DNA from: Sarcocystis neurona
Lineage: Eukaryota; Apicomplexa; Conoidasida; Eucoccidiorida; Sarcocystidae
Assembly: GCA_000727475.1 (NCBI GenBank)
Contig: KL647302.1
Span: forward strand, 604,040 to 668,039
Length of the DNA: 64,000 nucleotides
Reading direction: 5' to 3'
Part shown: piece by piece, positions 22,901-34,159 of the stretch
How positions within the stretch are numbered: the first letter of the stretch is position 1
How the letters are laid out: every line of letters begins with the position of its first letter
Notes under the pieces: model-generated
Seen by the model: only the letters and a program-made list of their open reading frames with translations
Databases searched by the model: none
Told to the model about the DNA's origin: nothing
Program-made: the position numbers and the translations under genes

Positions 22901-25900
22901 CTGCTGTATCTCCAACCTCTGCTTGGGGTCGGATTTCACCTGCCTGTTGTGCTTGGTTCGCGACGTCGGCCGTTGATACCTTCCCCGCTGCGTGTTCCTG
23001 AGCATCCCTGTAGAGGTTGTTCAGTATCGCGTTTGCAATACGAGTGCCAATATCCTCAGCACTAGGCACCAAAGAGGGATCGACGGGGAAAGGTGGATGG
23101 GGAGATGTCGCAGCTGCAGCAACGGTCTCCATTCCGCCATTGGTATTGCTGCTGTTGCCTCCAGATTGCGGAGAACTTATTAACCTTCGGTGCGGGGTGT
23201 ACGTTCGAGGAGAAGGCGAAAGAGAGATTGGTGACACCTGAGGATAAGGGGACGCTGGCGAGGAAGGAGAAAACAAAGATTTCAAGTGTTCTGTAGCAGA
23301 GGGGTGTCTGCTCATCACAGAACCCGACCCGGCTGTTGAATGTTCGAGAATATCCAGCAGCATGTTTGTAATACGAGTGCCGATGTCCTCAGAATTAGGG
23401 ATCAACTGGGGATCCACAGGTGAAGGAGGACGAGGAGACGTCAAAACTGCAGCAGCTGTCTCCGTTCCGCTATTGTTGCTGCTGCTGTTGCCTGAAGATA
23501 GCGAGGAATCTGTTGGTCTCGGCTGCGCGATGTACGTTCGAGGAGAAGGCGAAGGAGAAATTGGTGAGCCCCTAGGATAGGAGGCCGCTGGAGAGGAAGG
23601 AGAAAATAAAGATTTCAAAAGGTCTTCAGTGGAGGAGTGTCTGCTCATCACAAAGTCCGACCTGTCTGTTAAGTTCTCGACGACGGAAGGGTTGACTTTG
23701 TCAAGCGACCCTTCGGCAGAATGTGCGGAAGAGCGGGGAGAGGGGAACGAAGTGGCAGGCGAGGATGGAGAGGAATTCAAGTCTGAAACAGCAGAATTGG
23801 AACAAGTTCTACCCAGGGGTGCATTACGGGAAGAGGAGTGATGCGGTGACACAGTTGGTGGACCACCGGTCCAAGAGAAGGACCGTGAAAAACCTGACGA
23901 AGTGACAGCAGGCAGAGGAGAGGGATCAGAGGCGGACGGGACGGGAGGAAGAGGGTTCGCGGTGTCGAACGTGAAGAATGAGGTAGAGGCTTCCTCCTTC
24001 TGCGGGGACTTGGCACCGGCGCTCAGAATATTCCCCTCAGAAACCAAATACTCGGGGAAGGTCTCATTCACTCCTGTTAAGCGAGGGGACGGCGCAAGAG
24101 GACGACTTTCAGAGGACAGAGAAGGAAGAGGGGACGACTGAGGGGGCGCTGACGGAGGGACCGAAGAAGGAGGAGGGGAGCGGGGGGGGCTGGAAGATGG
24201 TGGAGCTGAAAGGGAGGAGCTGCGTGAGAAGGGATCCGGTGAAAGATGAGAGAATTTTGCAGAGGACGATATGGAAGGTGGAGACAAAAGAAATTGAAAA
24301 GCAGTGTGCAGGGAGGGGGAACGAGACATGCCGTGTTCGGACAGTAGAGGCTGGAAACCCTGAGAATCATTTTCGTCTCCGGCTTCAGAACGTGTTCGAT
24401 ACGTGGCGCTGTCAGTGTGCGAGCTTCCCTGCTGAACGTTATTTTCCAGAGTAGGAGCGGAACTGTTGTGTTTTTCTGCTTCGTGCACACCGGTAGCAGG
24501 AAACGCATGTCCCACCTGAACTCCGTCCGGCACAAATGCTGTCGTGGCGTGAGAATGGTCCGCAATACGTGGAGGCGGTGTGTAAGGTGGCGACGTGTGC
24601 AGTAAACGTCGCTGCTGAGAAAACACAGTGTTCCCAAAAACGTTCTGTGGCGAAGCGAGTGGAGGCAACAAAGCCGAATCTGCGTCTCGGTCTTGAGGGT
24701 GGCTGGGAACAGAAGAAAGGCGATCAGAAGAACGTCTTTGCATCTGGTGTGGCGAAGGTGGAAGAGGCTTCTGCTCAACGTTAGGTGTCTTCTGCGTTGG
24801 TGTTGTTTCAGGAGAAGCAACGGCAGCAGGAGGCGGAAAAAAAGGAGGTTGCTGATGGGCGGCAGAGGCGTGCGAAGGAGCAAACGGCGACGTAGCAGGG
24901 GGAGTAGCTGGGGAGGCAGCCAGAAGGTCACCTGCGTAGCTGACCCCCTGGGGTTCCACATCGTCGGACGCATTGGACAGAGGAAAAGGAGGTGAGCGTG
25001 GAGGTGGAAAGGAAAAGTATGTCGAAGAGAAAGAAGTAGGTAAAGACGAGGATGAGGACATTTTCACAGACGCACCAGAGGAGGAAGGTAACTTCCGAGT
25101 AGTGGCTTCCACAGGCGTCGTAGAAGACGACCCCTGCGTCTTAGTAGAGGCGAGCAGCCGCTTTGTATGCTTCTGGGAACGGGGAGAGGAGGCTGCCCTA
25201 GCAGAAGAAGGAAAAGTGAGTGTAGAAGAGGTGCTGACATTCTGCGGTGGTGTATGAGAAGTCAAGGGGTCCACTCCGTCGGAAAACGGGAATATCACCT
25301 CGGGAACGGAAGACACAGGGGGAAGTGACCAGTCGGATGTTGCTGCAGGAGATTGAGAAACTGGTGTAGCACCAGATGTCCTTGTCTTTGATGCTGCATA
25401 CGCCGTTCGTAGGCTTGGTTCAGAAGTTGTTGCTTTCATTTTCTCTAGCGAAGTACCCGCCCGTTTTGCCCTGGACGTTCCTTGTGCGTCTACAGGTGTA
25501 GACGGCCTTGGTGCTTGAGCTTCCGGGTCCACAGAGTGCCGTGCAGCAGGTTGAACCCGTGTGGCAGCCACTTCTGGCACCTTACCCGAAGAGCTTCTGA
25601 TGGACGACACATTACCTGAAGTGATTATGTGGCCTGCGTTTTCCATTCTTTGACGTCTGCCTGAGAATGTCGTCACATTTTCGCGGACTGGTAGCAAGTT
25701 CGTGGGTGAAGAAGAAAATGTTTTTTCTTGAGGGGCTCTATCGTCGACACGCTTGTGAACATCTATGTCACCGTGCAGTTTTGTCGTTGAATTCAAATTA
25801 CTGTGTGCATTATCAACACCGTTTTTTTCTACGAGATCTCCCGCTTCTCCGACTAGCTCTTCTGAAAATGAGGAAGGAGGTTGCTTCTCTACGAAAGGCG

Positions 25901-26452
25901 AGTCAAAGTACGCGGGAAAACTAGCAGCTTCGTCTACTGCGTCTGCAGTGTCTTCACCAGCGAGTTGCAACGCGTCTGCGAAGTCCTTCGCCTCGTCGGT
26001 GTCGTGCAGACTAGTAGCTTCAAATTTGGCCCCGGTCAAAACTTCACTGAGCTCTTGTGATTCATCCGTAGAAGTGGATAAACTTTCTCTGAAGTCTGCA
26101 ATTTCTGTTGTTTCCTCTGGGGAATAATTATTTTCACTATTTACATATTTAGCGTCGAAATCTGCATCTTCCTCCCTAAAATGCGAATCAGCGTGAGAAG
26201 CAGGGCTCTCAACACCTCGTTCAAAAGGGTTTGATACAGGTCTCTGCGTATGAGCAGCCAGTGGATTCATCCAAGGCATTTTCGAGCTCTGGTAGAGTTT
26301 GGGGAACAGGCTGCTGATGGGGTCGAAGAAAAACCGGCCTTTGAAAACCCCCATTCCCTGTCGCGTTAGGTCGTCCTCTGGGTGGAAACCTTGCGAAAAG
26401 TCTGCAAAGTGGGACACACGGGCAAACACACCAGTAGTAATGTCGTTCAAGG
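19902..26452 (-). CDS. giant exon: disordered secreted-type protein with PAN domain and N-terminal half of GH16 (exon A)
   Basis: A single open frame of about 2,183 codons runs to a phase-0 donor. In order it shows: an N-terminal region; a Ser/Pro-rich region to about residue 1150; a 111-residue tandem duplication (residues about 933-1154); a PAN/Apple-like segment (about 1215-1278: CLELDAELVGG, then a CIALC pair, HFSYYS and a CLLRS box); a Glu/Asp-rich stretch (about 1458-1497); Gln/Ala-rich coiled regions (about 1590-1740); a basic Ser/Arg region; and from about 2097 the start of a GH16 domain, including WQLTKEF, the DPTHGFVNY motif and GRDSVRLTSTRGYDD. These GH16 motifs are those that normally precede the core encoded at 18256. 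The first codon of the frame is TTG (26450), not ATG, and an acceptor-like tacctgcag ends at 26453. The first in-frame ATG is at 26354. No signal peptide is seen, so one or more 5' exons are expected. Reported biology of coccidian oocyst walls includes beta-1,3-glucan and a glucan hydrolase with an extra glucan-binding domain; identity with that protein is not proven. Confidence 0.88.
22986..23651 (-). repeat. in-frame 333-bp (111-codon) tandem duplication in the PAN-GH16 gene
   Basis: Two adjacent copies encode MSRH.S...LKSLFSPSSPA, then SPSPRTY, GNSS, a PPxPVDP segment and finally EDIGTRI.N. The anchor ATACGAGTGCC on the plus strand occurs at 23038 and 23371, exactly 333 bp apart. The copies differ at many third positions and at some residues, so this is an old duplication kept in frame. 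Confidence 0.9.
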
Positions 26453-27679
26453 CTGCAGGTATTTGCAGTGAATAGTAGAGTACATTTAATACAGGAGGGC
26501 TGTGGTTAGGCAGTCTTTTTTGTGATTCACGGCGTGCTCATAAATTTAACTGACAAAGTAGCAGTTGATGTGGTTAAATTCCGCACAGGTGCAGGCTGTA
26601 CGCGAACGTGCTCCAGAGGTGACGCGATTTTTTGAAGACTCTGACACATTAAAAACTCCGCTAGCAGGTGCAACGATCACAAAGAGGTTTACCGCGCGCA
26701 CTAAGTTTTCGACCGTTTGTTGTCAGTACTTAAGCATACGGCAGTACAGTGTTGATAAAGACTGATGATGAAAGTGTCTGCGGCTTCGTATACTGGTTGG
26801 AACAGAATGATCACAAGGCTTAATAAAGCGCGGGGTGCGTTCCAACTCGCCTAGGAGCACAGGTTCTCGTTCTGTTAGGGATGAGTATCAGCACACGTAG
26901 AGAACGACTACGTTGCAGGTTCACACAAAGTTGTTTGCGTTTTTTAAAACACAAGTTCAAGAATATGGACGTTGCAGACCTGCATCAAACACACACACGA
27001 GATGCCCAGAGGTATTTATAGGGAGAACGCATCCACTTCCATATACAGAACTAGAGGGGAGTCATTCCGCGGTCGGCGCGGCGTCAAGGGGTCTGTATTC
27101 ATATCTGTCTGGCACGAATCACCTGTGCGCTCGTGCTTCTGCTGTATTCGTATGGACACTGTTTCCATTTTCTCCAGTGGCTCTCTGATTACGCATGCAT
27201 AAATATGCAAGTATCAGGTAACAGAAGAAGTTTGTCAGCTGCCTGAATCTGCTGAAGTCAACTAACGTCAAAATTTTCCCCCCAAATGACGAGACAAAAC
27301 CAATGCGGTACCGCCATCAAGAACTGCTCCGTTACAGCCTGGTGACCTCCTGCCTATACAACCGTCCAAGTGCAGTTTGGAAATTCTCTATACTGTACGA
27401 CCGTAGAGTATACAGTGACGAACGCTGCTGGCGACAATGTCGGGACACACACACACACACACACTTACTTTAGGGGAGGTTGGGAAAAGAGGGACACAAA
27501 TGCTGGAATGCGAAAGACATGCATTCGTCCATACTCGCGTGCGCAGTGTACGGACTTCAAACTCTGCGTCCGACGACGTTCATCTGCAACCCCAAATATC
27601 GCACGCCTGTACAGAAAAATACATATATGTATGTTACGTGTTCACTCGTATACAAGAGTTGAAAATTACAACACAAGAA
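26453..27679. other. 5' flank or intron of the PAN-GH16 gene
   Basis: No supported exon was found. An (AC)n microsatellite lies at 27444-27465. A signal-peptide-coding first exon of the PAN-GH16 gene should lie here or further upstream, but I could not identify it. Confidence 0.4.
27444..27465. repeat. (AC)11 microsatellite
   Basis: The plus strand reads eleven uninterrupted AC dinucleotides. Confidence 0.9.
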
Positions 27680-27692
27680 GCGAAACACATTT

Positions 27693-27946
27693 ACGTTTAC
27701 GCACACACGTAACTTTTTGTGCAGGCTTCTTTACGCGGGCTGCCTGTGTCACCAACCTGTTTCGGCACGGCCCATGCGAAATCGCCCACTTGTTGAAAAC
27801 AGCCGCATCAGCAGCAGCGGCAGCACCAGGGATTTGGGCTTCATCCTGTAGGGGAACACTTGATGGACTTCCAGCGAGAAACAACATACTGCCGCTCCGC
27901 GGGGAATAAGAACGAGCGCGTGTAGAAGGGGCACCACATGTTATTC
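27693..27946 (-). CDS. possible internal exon of an unidentified minus-strand gene
   Basis: A minus-strand frame of about 84 codons lies between a good acceptor (ttctcaactccag) and a possible donor (CAAAAA|GTTACG). The translation is mixed in composition with one short Ala run and has no family match that I recognise. It could belong to a gene starting near 29563 or to the 5' part of the PAN-GH16 gene. Boundaries are approximate and the call rests on composition and splice-like sites only. Confidence 0.3.
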
Positions 27947-28031
27947 TGGAGTTGAGAATCAAAGAAAGAAGTCAGCATCTCTACGATAGCAGGTTATGCT
28001 GCCAAATAGTCTGGTACGCGTGATCTCGACT

Positions 28032-28335
28032 CTACGCCATGAGAGCTACGAAGAGTCCAGGCATGGGCTTTCCAAACACTTCGCTCCCTTCAAGCAGTCC
28101 GCAACGGTAGTACATCGTGTGTACGGCGCAAGGACTAGATGACGCTTTCATTTGCGCTTTCATTCGGTCCCCAGGAGGCGACCAGTGCCCCTGCAAAAGG
28201 AGCTGGTGAAAAGTATAGTACGCTGCCTGAGTTCGTCTCAGTGATGCACCTGTGTTTGCTGGAAGTGGGAACGATTCTGTCACTCTTGTTCCTGCCTTAC
28301 TCAATAGGGCCACCTGGCACGTTTTTGGGAGGCAT
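28032..28335 (-). CDS. possible exon, unidentified
   Basis: A minus-strand frame of about 100 codons follows an acceptor-like tcctacttgcag. The sequence is varied, with several Cys and aromatic residues, and ends at a TAG near 28032. A plus-strand frame (28139-28375) over the same bases is also protein-like, so strand is not certain. No domain was recognised. Confidence 0.28.
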
Positions 28336-29299
28336 GGCTGCAAGTAGGAACATCATTACGTCCTCACTTACGTAGGCCTCTTAGAGGAGCCCACGCCGTC
28401 GAGGAGTCGTACGCGCAGATAGAGTCACTCACGTGTACGTCGAAAGCTTCCCTAGAACGCATACACGTCTTCATCTGATCAAATGCGAAGAAGCATTGTG
28501 TTTGTGCACATTGTGGTCGATGTACATGATTTGCACGCAGGCATACTGAATAGCCGAGTGCTTTGTATGCGTATTCATGTATAACAACGCATACGTTCAC
28601 AACAATCCACAAATAGGTGCGCAGACACGTTCCACTTTTCTCTCAAAATACTCATCGTACGCGTCCTACGGCGCACCCTACGTCGTACGCAACGGTTTCT
28701 GCTGCATTGCTACAACTACACAGCTTCACTGCTGATATCTGTCTCGCCTACAGCGGGTTAGATTCCCGTTTTCACTGCACTTGAAACTTTCGCCACAACA
28801 CTATGATTTGTGCACCACTCCAACTTCCCGGTAGACCCTTATACTGCCGCAGCTCGTGACTTCATGCAGAGCACGCTCGTATATACATGTGTTCGTGCGA
28901 GGACTTCAATATTCTTGGCTTAGGACAGAGAATATGCATATACACACACATGTATTTGGGCGGGGATTCCATTATTCTACGCAGCAGAATCTATGGTCAT
29001 TCGGGAGAGAACACACTGCACCAGAAGGTCGTAAGAGACACTTCACGTTGGATACTGAAGTCGTTTCTTTGTTATTACTTCTACTGTTGTTGCAGCGAGT
29101 GGTGCTGCTGTTGCGGTTGTTGCTGCGGCTGTTTCCGCTCCCGTTGCTGCTTCTGTTGTTGTCTCTGGTGCCGCTGCTGCTGCTGCTACTGTTGCTGTTG
29201 CTGTGCTTGTCGCTGTTGCTCTTGCTACTGATACTTGTAGTGGTGCTGCCGATCTGTGTGCGCGTCTCGCCACTGGCGCGCTTGCGGCTACCTCTGCAG

Positions 29300-29563
29300 T
29301 TATCCGTATTCGCGAGTCTTGAACCGTGGTTTTTCGCGTTTTGCTGCCACTGGTGTTGGGCCAACGGGTAGTGCTGGATCTGGGGTGGTGTTCGTGACGT
29401 CGCTGACTCTATGCTTCCACCTTAATGAAGGTTGAAAATTTTCCGAATCGAATGCGAGTTTTTCCTCCAAAACGTGCAACACAAGAGAATGCCTTGTAGA
29501 TGAAGGACGCAAATCCTGAGGAATTCGGCGCCTCCCTAGCGGAAGTGACCTCGGCGGATCCAT
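29300..29563 (-). CDS. possible first exon of an unidentified minus-strand gene
   Basis: The frame starts with a true ATG (29561-29563) and gives 87 codons of normal composition without repeats. Possible donors (for example TTAAG|GTGGAA) lie inside it. Immediately 3' is a degenerate triplet block (about 29080-29280) that reads as Ser/Asn-rich or Ala/Thr-rich on minus and Leu/Cys-rich on plus. No family is recognised. Confidence 0.3.
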   Translation of the reverse strand: MDPPRSLPLGRRRIPQDLRPSSTRHSLVLHVLEEKLAFDSENFQPSLRWKHRVSDVTNTTPDPALPVGPTPVAAKREKPRFKTREYG

Positions 29564-29690
29564 AGTCCTACGTGCGAGTTATTGATGAACTTTTTGAGAT
29601 ACGACGGGTAGCTTTTCTCACGAGGTTCTAGGGATGGTTTTGGAACCTTCCGGAGGTGTCAAAAAAGAGATGACATGCGATTTCTTTTGA

Positions 29691-30042
29691 GCCCCGCCAC
29701 GCTTGGGGCCCGCCACCTTTTGGCAAGTCCTTCGTGGTAACGTAACAGTGCAGGAACTGGTGCGTTCCTGTCGAAAAACCTCAGGTTACGTTATGCGTGA
29801 GTACTCCCACTAGCGTGGGAGTTTCTCATAAACGAAGCTCAGCGGAAAAGCGAACTCCAACTGCGACGCCCCGTTCCACGGGCACAGAGATTCAGCACCG
29901 GGTGCTCTTTACTGCCTTGCCGGGAGAAATGCTTCACGGACAGAATTTCTTACCGCGCGCCCTCATTCATAAACACTCCTTGGGCCAGAGTCGGCTACGC
30001 CGTCTATCGGCGTAGTAGTATAGAAGTCCCGCCACAATTTTT
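29691..30042. ncRNA. candidate structured RNA: cluster of perfect inverted repeats
   Basis: Six perfect stems lie within 330 bp: GCCCC/GGGGC (29691-29709); a 9-bp outer stem TAACGTAAC/GTTACGTTA (29738-29746 with 29785-29793) enclosing a 7-bp stem CAGGAAC/GTTCCTG (29751-29757 with 29764-29770); ACTCCCAC/GTGGGAGT with a 4-nt loop (29803-29822); AGCACC/GGTGCT with a 1-nt loop (29894-29906); and CTACGCCG/CGGCGTAG with a 5-nt loop (29995-30015). On the plus strand the cluster is followed by TTTTT at 30038-30042, as a Pol III terminator would be. GGCAAGTCC (29722-29730) and GGACAGAA (29938-29945) loosely recall the conserved CR-I and CR-IV elements of RNase P/MRP RNAs, but I could not form the closing P1 helix, so that identity is speculative. 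Strand is not established. Confidence 0.4.
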
Positions 30043-33000
30043 AGTCGCTATGCGTGATCAGATACGTCACTGTCCGGTCGACGTAAACCATTTGAGCATC
30101 CGCCCAATCAGGGCCGCCTTTACGATCTAATGAATTGTCGTCTTTGAAGCTGGTAAACTGACCTTATACGTGCTGCACCGAACTACTGTGGGCGCCACAA
30201 TCAATACGAATATGTATCGCCTGTGATCGATCAATGATCCGTCTACGTGGTTGCACATGCAGATATACGGCGGGTGCACATCTGTTTCAGTACGCCGCCG
30301 AAAGCCAAAGTCGCTTGTCCACACAAACTGCCAGGAACACAAATGATGTCGAGTCGTATACTCGCTACTACGTATAGTAGCGTTGTCTTCGAGGGCTATT
30401 TACATTAAACGTCAACTGATGTCGTGGAAGTGCGGGAGACGATGCTTCACGCAAGTACGCACACTCAAATATGTGTGAGGGAACACAGATGTGCTGTGAA
30501 ACAGCTAAAGTGAGCTTCCGCACCCTTACATCTTGAAAGCTGAGTTGCGAATCAGATGCTTCATGGATGGTCTGCGCCTTTTCGCGTATGCGCACCTGCC
30601 TCCGTACGTAAGACAGTTGGCTTTCCTATATTCCCCGATACAACTTCAGGCTACGTTTTCCATCGAATTAGAAAACTCACCTGTATCTCCAAATTACGCG
30701 GATCCTTCTACACACGCGTCTGTCCATGGATCGAAGCGAACTACAGCTCCGCTCTCCTTATGTCGATTTCACAAGCACAGGGTGTCACAATAGGCGTGTC
30801 GGCCGTCTTCTACACGCCGAAGCTGCCGCCGTTACGCTGTATCAAAAAATACGTGCAAAAAACAATCTCAGTTCGATTTCTGTGATACCATCTGCGCCAC
30901 GTTGCTATGCAATCCGTGTTCTGCATCTGTACGAGTGAGTGAGAAAGTGTGTGCCTGTAAGTAGCTATGCTCGACTACGCGCGTGTGCAGTTGGCAGTCA
31001 AGCGCTCTCTCCGATTGAGTCTTTATGGGCGGGGCCTTGAGGTAGAATGATATTTGTTCGGCTGCTGGCGTACTGCTTCACACGCGGAAGAGAAGACGGA
31101 GGAGACGGAGCGGCTCAACTGTACTTGCGTAACAGAAGATTGGATTCAGGAGCTACTTTTGTACGGACAAGGTGTGACACCATTTCGTTCACGGTAGACC
31201 GTCAACATGCGCAGTGCTACTATATGCACACGTACAACGGAAGAGATTTCGTAGTAAAAACATGAGGAAAGACCTGGATTACAATTCAATATCGTCCTCT
31301 ATATACGCTTTAGTGTGTTGTGCAGACCGTTATGGAACAAAGGAAGTCAACAGGAGTTACGTGGAGGCGAACTCGCCTTCATTGACCTGTGCCCGATGAA
31401 GAGCAGAATGCATTGGAAGAAAGTGTGTAAGCAGTTGTGCCTACGTACATACATGTATTTAGTGTTTTAGGAAGTGTGCACGTGAGCATGCTTGTACAAG
31501 AGTATACATCAATGTAGGTGCGTATGCATATATATATATATGTATGCTTTCAAATGTCTAGAGCGAGAGAACAGGGTGGTACGGAGTCGCGCTTAAAACC
31601 TATTCTATCCCAGAATATAGAAAACTTTCACAGCGTGATGCACTCACTTTGTGGTCGTAGCAACAGCACAGCTCAGTAGGACACAAGACTCATGTTGGAC
31701 GCTACTGGCTGCGGTTCGCCATTCAAACCTCGGAATCACCATCGGGCCCCCCAGCTTTTGTTCGCGGAAGCTCATATAGATTCTGCGTGACTGGCCGTCT
31801 GCCTTGTTCGTCCGCTGCAGGGCAGAAAACGTGGCCCGTCTACAAGTCGTATAAAGTGTAGACAGGTACGTATGCGATAGGTAGGACACCTACGTACCCC
31901 GAAAGAAGCGTGTAGTCCAGGAAATTGGAGAGTAGGTGGACGCCACATACGTGTGATTGTGTATGCCCACGTATACATGCAACTGTGTATGCTTGTGTAT
32001 ACAGGCACCGAATACGTCAAAGCGGCGCAGACCGAACATGCTGTAAAAACAAGTATATCCCACACCGCGGCTATACGCCTTGTACACATATGGCAGACAA
32101 GGCCGGAATCCTGACGGCGTTGAAGCTTTAGTACACTTCGCAAATGTCCGGCCACCTCCCGCACTGAAAGGGAGGTTTTATCCACTCTCTTCTCAACGTC
32201 GGGCGCTCCGATCTCTGATCATCTATAATCTGCAGTCCCTCACTGCGCAGCTTCTACGCGCTGCCCACCCCTGTTCAAAGCTTCTGATTAACAGTAGGGA
32301 GTGCAGGGCTCGACGGTCACTGTTATACATTTCCCGCTAGGAGGCACGCAGGGAAACGGCAAGACGTGGACAATGTATACAGGATTGCAGCGTGGAGCTT
32401 CACACACATCAATGGTACTAGTGTTTCGCGCACATCATTCGTACTGCTGTTCCGACACTTTTCACTCGGACGCTCTTTGTGTAAGCCTGTTGTGCCGCTG
32501 TCGCACCGGACAAGAATATATAGCGGCTATGAACTTCGGAAAGCTCCAAACTTGCATTTTCAGGGAATCAGCTCTCGCTGCACCTCGGTACTTGACTGTG
32601 GCATTCACACGTGGATCCTATACAGCACAAATCCAATGCGTCGAGAGAGATTTGTGATAAGTTTGTTGGAGACACTCCCAATACTACAGAACGTAGCAGT
32701 GTGCAACACTGTCGTGTGCCAGACACTGTTCGGGCGTTGTGTGTCCTTCTACACTGTAAAGCAGCGTGCAGTACATGAAGGCTGCATCTCACTTCAGGCT
32801 GCTAGGTACCCGAGGGGGAGCCGACGCTCCAGCCTACAGCAAGCAATTCATGCAGCACAGGCACAGCGCGGAATGGCAGCATCCACATATTACTGCTTTA
32901 ACGCTAGTCAGCTCAACCGTCGTTTTACTGGCTACCACTTGTTCAAAACAAAACAACTTAGTAACCGCTACGGCGGCTGACCCGCAGCAGCTGAGCTGGA

Positions 33001-33600
33001 CAATTTCGTCCCACTGTACCAAAATCGCTGCCTTCTGTTCACTTGAAGTTGGACTTGTAAGCGTGGAACGCCTGTGCAAGGTTGCACACGCACAGGGGAA
33101 GCAACTGCTTCAGTATTACTGGAGAAAAACGTGGAGTGCGACGAGGAGACATACTAGCTAGCGCGGCGCCACAGTGATGAGGAGCCACTAGCTTCGTCCC
33201 CACGCTAGCTCTCTCCAATCCGAAAGATACCGTTCTCCGATCTTCAGTGTGTTTCTGCTTTTTGAGGAAATCAACGTTTACAAAGCGCACCCGAAATTCC
33301 TGTATATACCTCCATTTGGAGAGGTTCTGCGACAACTATATTGTGGCAATCACGCATGCGTCTTCTTTGCGTGCTTGTGCATCCAGGTGTGAGGTGTTCC
33401 AAGGGAAACAGCTGTTAGCGTATCTGTACGCTTTCTTCTCTGTGTGCAGACTCTTAGTTTTTTCTGTAGGATCCACCCCGTCTCCACTTTTGTATGTCAC
33501 CGACCCTGCCTGTGTGTCTCCATGTCTTCTCTGCACACACTTTGCGGCGCTTCGACTAATTTATACACGTAGTAGTCCTCTTCGACTTCGCGTTCGTGTC
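30043..33600. other. no supported gene
   Basis: Open frames of 60-200 codons occur on both strands but overlap each other and lack domains. The plus-strand frame at 32366-32980 is the longest (204 codons) and has no recognisable motif. TA-rich simple sequence occurs near 31529-31544. Nothing else could be supported. Confidence 0.45.
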
Positions 33601-33603
33601 TTC

Positions 33604-33901
33604 GTCTGCGTTTTCCTATGATGACCCACTCCATAACCACCTGTTTTACTCCCAATGTCGGCTTCGATTCCGTACAACATGACGCAAGTTTCCGGTGACA
33701 ATACCACCTATTGAAAATTTGGACGCCACCCGCATCTATCCTTATCAGCCTCGTCTGTGCTTTCCTTTGATGACCCGCTCCATATCCACCTGTTTTACTC
33801 CCAATGTCGGCTTCGATTCCGTACAACATGACGTAAGTTTCCGGTGACAATTTCACCTGTTGGAAATTTGGACGCTACTCACATCTATCCTCACCAGCCT
33901 C
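33604..33901. repeat. 149-bp tandem duplication
   Basis: Two adjacent copies with a 149-bp period share the segments GATGACCC.CTCCATA, CCACCTGTTTTACTCCCAAT, TTCGATTCCGTACAACATGA, AAGTTTCCGGTGACAAT and AAATTTGGACGC. Similarity is high, with a few substitutions. Confidence 0.9.
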
Positions 33902-34159
33902 CGGCCTCCCAACTCGGTATTTTTACTTTTTCCTTTCGAATTTCGCGTTCGCTACATGCTATGGTAGTGGCTACTCATCCGTTTTTGCTGACCGTATGGC
34001 CTTCCTGTGCATTCCCGCATGGCTTAATATTGTATGTTTGCTGTTTCCACGTCAAATTTGCCAGGAGGGCTGTAGTAACTTGTTTTGTCCTGTGTACTAC
34101 GTAGAACGGTACCCGTTTTTCCACGTGTGTAGTTGGTGAAACATTCGATCCTGCTTGAC

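Noticed and set aside
28750..28775. GGGTTAGATTCCCG resembling a tRNA T-arm
   Set aside because: The loop does not match the TTCRA consensus, and no cloverleaf could be formed upstream.
32366..32980. 204-codon plus-strand frame
   Set aside because: No ATG-anchored model, domain or splice support was found, and a minus frame overlaps it. It could be chance at this GC content.
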